Below the pieces are notes generated by a model, which worked only from the letters and a program-made list of their open reading frames with translations, was not told where the DNA came from and ran no database searches. From assembly GCA_014621425.1 (NCBI GenBank), contig JAANBB010000208.1, forward strand, positions 1 through 64,000: DNA of 64,000 nucleotides, written 5' to 3'. Below, piece by piece: positions 61,669-64,000 of the stretch (within the stretch, counting starts at the first letter, position 1; every line of letters begins with the position of its first letter). Source of the DNA: Cylindrodendrum hubeiense. Taxonomy: Eukaryota; Ascomycota; Sordariomycetes; Hypocreales; Nectriaceae. A program made the translations under genes and the position numbers.

Positions 61669-63437
61669 TTACAGCTTCGGCTTGGGTCGCTGGGACGGCA
61701 CGGCTAGCGGGTCGTAAACGGTGCTCGACAGGTTATCCGCATGGTAGGCGGAGTGGTTGAACAGGCTGCGGGTGTCAAGCAGGCCCGGGTGCAGCTCCTC
61801 GATGCGGTTGCAGCCGATGAGGCGCATGTTCATCTCCAGCTCGTCTTTGAGGAGCTGCATGGCGCGCTCGACACCGGGCTGGCCGTAGGCGCTCATAGCG
61901 TAGAGCAAGGGGCGGCCGATACCGACGCCGCGAGCGCCAAGGCAGAGAGCTTTGAGGATGTCGGTGCCACGACGGACTCCGCCGTCAATGTATACTTCGA
62001 TCTTGTCCTGGAGGCCACGCTCACGCAGCACGGGCATGGTTTCGGCGAGGACCTCGACGGCAGAGCGGGAAAACTCAAGCTGCCGACCTCCGTGGTTGGA
62101 GAGGACGACGCCCTGGCAGCCGTGCTCGACGGCCAGGAGAACATCCTCGACGCGCTGGACGCCCTTGATGATGATGGGCATGCTGGTGATGCTCTGGAAC
62201 CAGGGGATGTCGGCCCAGCACAGGGCCGGGTCGATGAAGCTCGAGATGGCGCGAGCGGCGCCCTGGCTGTTGTCCGTCTCCTGGCCCTCCTGGACCTTGG
62301 TGCCGGGGTCAGTGAACTTGCTGCGCATGTCCTTCTCGCGGCGGCCCAGCTGGGGCGCATCGACGGTGATGAAGAGGCCCTTGCAGCCGCGCTTCTCGGC
62401 GTGCTGGACAATCTTCTTAGTGATCTCGCGGTCCTTGTTAACGTAGAGCTGCAGCCACTGGACCTGGTCGCCCTCCTTGGCGTCGATGATCTCATCGAAG
62501 GAGCACGAGGCGAGCGTGGGGATCATCTGGATGATGTCGTGCTTGCCCGATGCGCGCGTGAGGACCACCTCGCCCTCGGCGTGGCCCAGCTTGCCTAGAG
62601 CCGTGGCGGTGACGTAGACAGGGATAGACGTCTTCGCGCCGAGCATGGTGGTGGATATGTCGATGTTTTCGACGTCGACGAGGATCTTGGGGCGGAACCA
62701 GATGCGGTGGAAGGCACCGTGGTTCTCTCGCAGGGTCTAAGTGCGTAGGTCAGCTTTTGTGTCTCAACGAAGACTCATGAGTCGGGGGTATGCATACAAT
62801 CTCATCATCCGCGGCGCTCGAGTAGTATCCCCAAGCGCCCTTCTTCATGACACGAGCCGCAACGGCCTCAAAGTCGAGCAAGTTGTAGCACTGCGACAGA
62901 AGGGGCTTCTGGGCGATGCGCTCCAGGCGGCCGACCTCGTCCGGGTCCTCCTCCTTCTCCTCCTGCTCGACAGTGCCCATGTCTACGGGGCCTAAGTGCT
63001 TGGACGCATCGAGGTACTTGTCAAGCGTGTCGGGCGGGTGGATGGGTTCGTATTCTTCGGTGGCATCCTTGCCCTGTGTCTTGGTGTCAGATGCGATGCA
63101 GGAACAGTGAGTTGATGGGGGCCAAACGTACAGCATATCTGAGGATAATCTTTTGGCCTCCGGGGTGCTCTATTGCGCCGAGTCAAGCTCGAGTTAGTCG
63201 CCGTTCGTTCAAGCTTCATCCGTCATGCACAAACTCATCGCGGAGTCGCAGAGCCAGCGTTATCGTGCGGTGAGTGAGACCTACCTGGGAGGAACTCGGT
63301 TACATCATAGGCCTTGCCCTGTCGCAACGGGTCAGCACTTGGGTCTCTGGATGGTGCGAGGGATTCCTTACGTGGACAATGACCCAGCACGACTTGGCAT
63401 TGTTGTGCTCGGCGACCTCTTGGCCCTTCAACACCAT
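61669..63437 (-). CDS. L-lactate dehydrogenase (cytochrome b2 type), no presequence
   Basis: FMN- and heme-dependent 2-hydroxy acid dehydrogenase, most likely oxidising L-lactate to pyruvate. Five exons, 63437-63372, 63318-63285, 63169-63132, 63073-62798 and 62736-61669, give 493 aa. The N-terminal cytochrome b5 domain starts at residue 1 (MVLKGQEVAEHNNAKSCWVI) with heme His in EHPGGQ and a second candidate His in EPIHPPD. An acidic hinge follows (EQEEKEEDPDEVG). The FMN barrel has GAWGYYSSAADDE, LYVNKDREITKKIV, FITVDAPQLGRRE and the catalytic His of VLSNHGGRQLEF (about residue 353). GGVRRGTDILKALCLGA and GIGRPLLY bind the FMN phosphate. Yeast Cyb2 has a long intermembrane-space presequence; none is seen here. 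The C terminus is PKL, loosely similar to a PTS1. It converges with CTF18. Confidence 0.9.
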
Positions 63438-64000
63438 GATGACGAGGATGGACGGGGGATGGGTGGTGGTGGTGGTATTGGTGGCGATGCGCTGCCTTTC
63501 GCCCGAGACCGGATGTCGATGAAATGACGATTGTCTCAACACTGGAAGCAAGGATGAAAGCGTACAGCAGCAGGAACGACCCGTGACAAAGGTGTGTACG
63601 ATGCAATCGAGAAACCAATCGACTTCGGCGTCAGAGGCAACTGAACAAGCAAGCTGTGGTTTCAACAAGAGGAAAAAGAAGAAGAGGAAACAACCGAGCT
63701 TCGTGGCCGGGGATAGGAATTCGGAGATGGGCCACCGCTGCCGCACTTCGAGCAATGGCGCAAGCCGGGGAAGCGACGAACACGACAGCCAGGGATGGAC
63801 GCACGCGGGCCTTTGGGGGACGAAGCCGCGGGGGGCCGACTCGCTATTTCCCCACACAGCGGCCCTCAACAGCCTGTGGCAGCGCACGGATTAGAAGGTC
63901 GAGGGTGCCTGGGTCCACTGTAGTGCCTGTCCCTTGCCGCTCCCTCCCCCCAACCGCCCAGCGCCGGGTGTGCGCTAGGGCGCCGCCTCCACAGCGGTGC
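63438..64000. other. Upstream of the lactate dehydrogenase gene to window end
   Basis: 563 bp that should hold the dehydrogenase promoter. Open frames here lack motifs. No other feature supported. Confidence 0.4.

Overview
The window is nuclear DNA of a filamentous ascomycete, most likely a sordariomycete of the order Hypocreales. Genes carry short GT-AG introns of about 45-105 bp, often with CTAAC or CTGAC branch sites. Fatty acid synthase is the fungal two-subunit type I enzyme. The xylanase regulator is a near full-length relative of Trichoderma XYR1 (939 aa here), and the nitrate regulator is of the NIT4/NirA type. Genus cannot be fixed from sequence alone.

Layout. 0-15 kb: a 3'-truncated ferrochelatase gene (-) divergent from KU70 (+); a large Zn2Cys6 protein (+); an MFS drug-antiporter gene (-); a 2.6 kb non-coding gap; a mitochondrial PPR-like gene (-) divergent from LSM4 (+). 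15-31 kb: both fatty acid synthase subunits, FAS2 (-) and FAS1 (+), head to head across a 3.4 kb region. 31-41 kb: guanine deaminase, a four-helix MARVEL-like membrane protein and a bZIP-like protein, separated by long gaps. 41-53 kb: two well-known regulators of nutrient use, XYR1 (plant cell-wall sugars) and NIT4 (nitrate), both on (-), with 5.8 kb between them that holds only an NmrA-like gene remnant. 53-64 kb: a NACHT/ankyrin STAND protein, mitochondrial ribosomal protein S4 divergent from the clamp loader CTF18, and a cytochrome b2-type lactate dehydrogenase.

Most of the content is core housekeeping: heme synthesis, DNA end joining, RNA processing, fatty acid synthesis, purine salvage, mitochondrial translation and sister-chromatid cohesion. 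Four transcription factors lie among these genes. The most accessory-looking gene is the STAND/NLR-like protein. The least-described architecture is the Zn2Cys6 protein with its cluster in mid-chain and a possible second zinc-binding fold near the N terminus.

Three conserved genes (ferrochelatase, FAS2, the PPR protein) each need a single-base correction to read through. Two of these are normally essential, so base-level assembly errors are the likeliest cause. No tRNA, rRNA, CRISPR array or intact transposon was seen.
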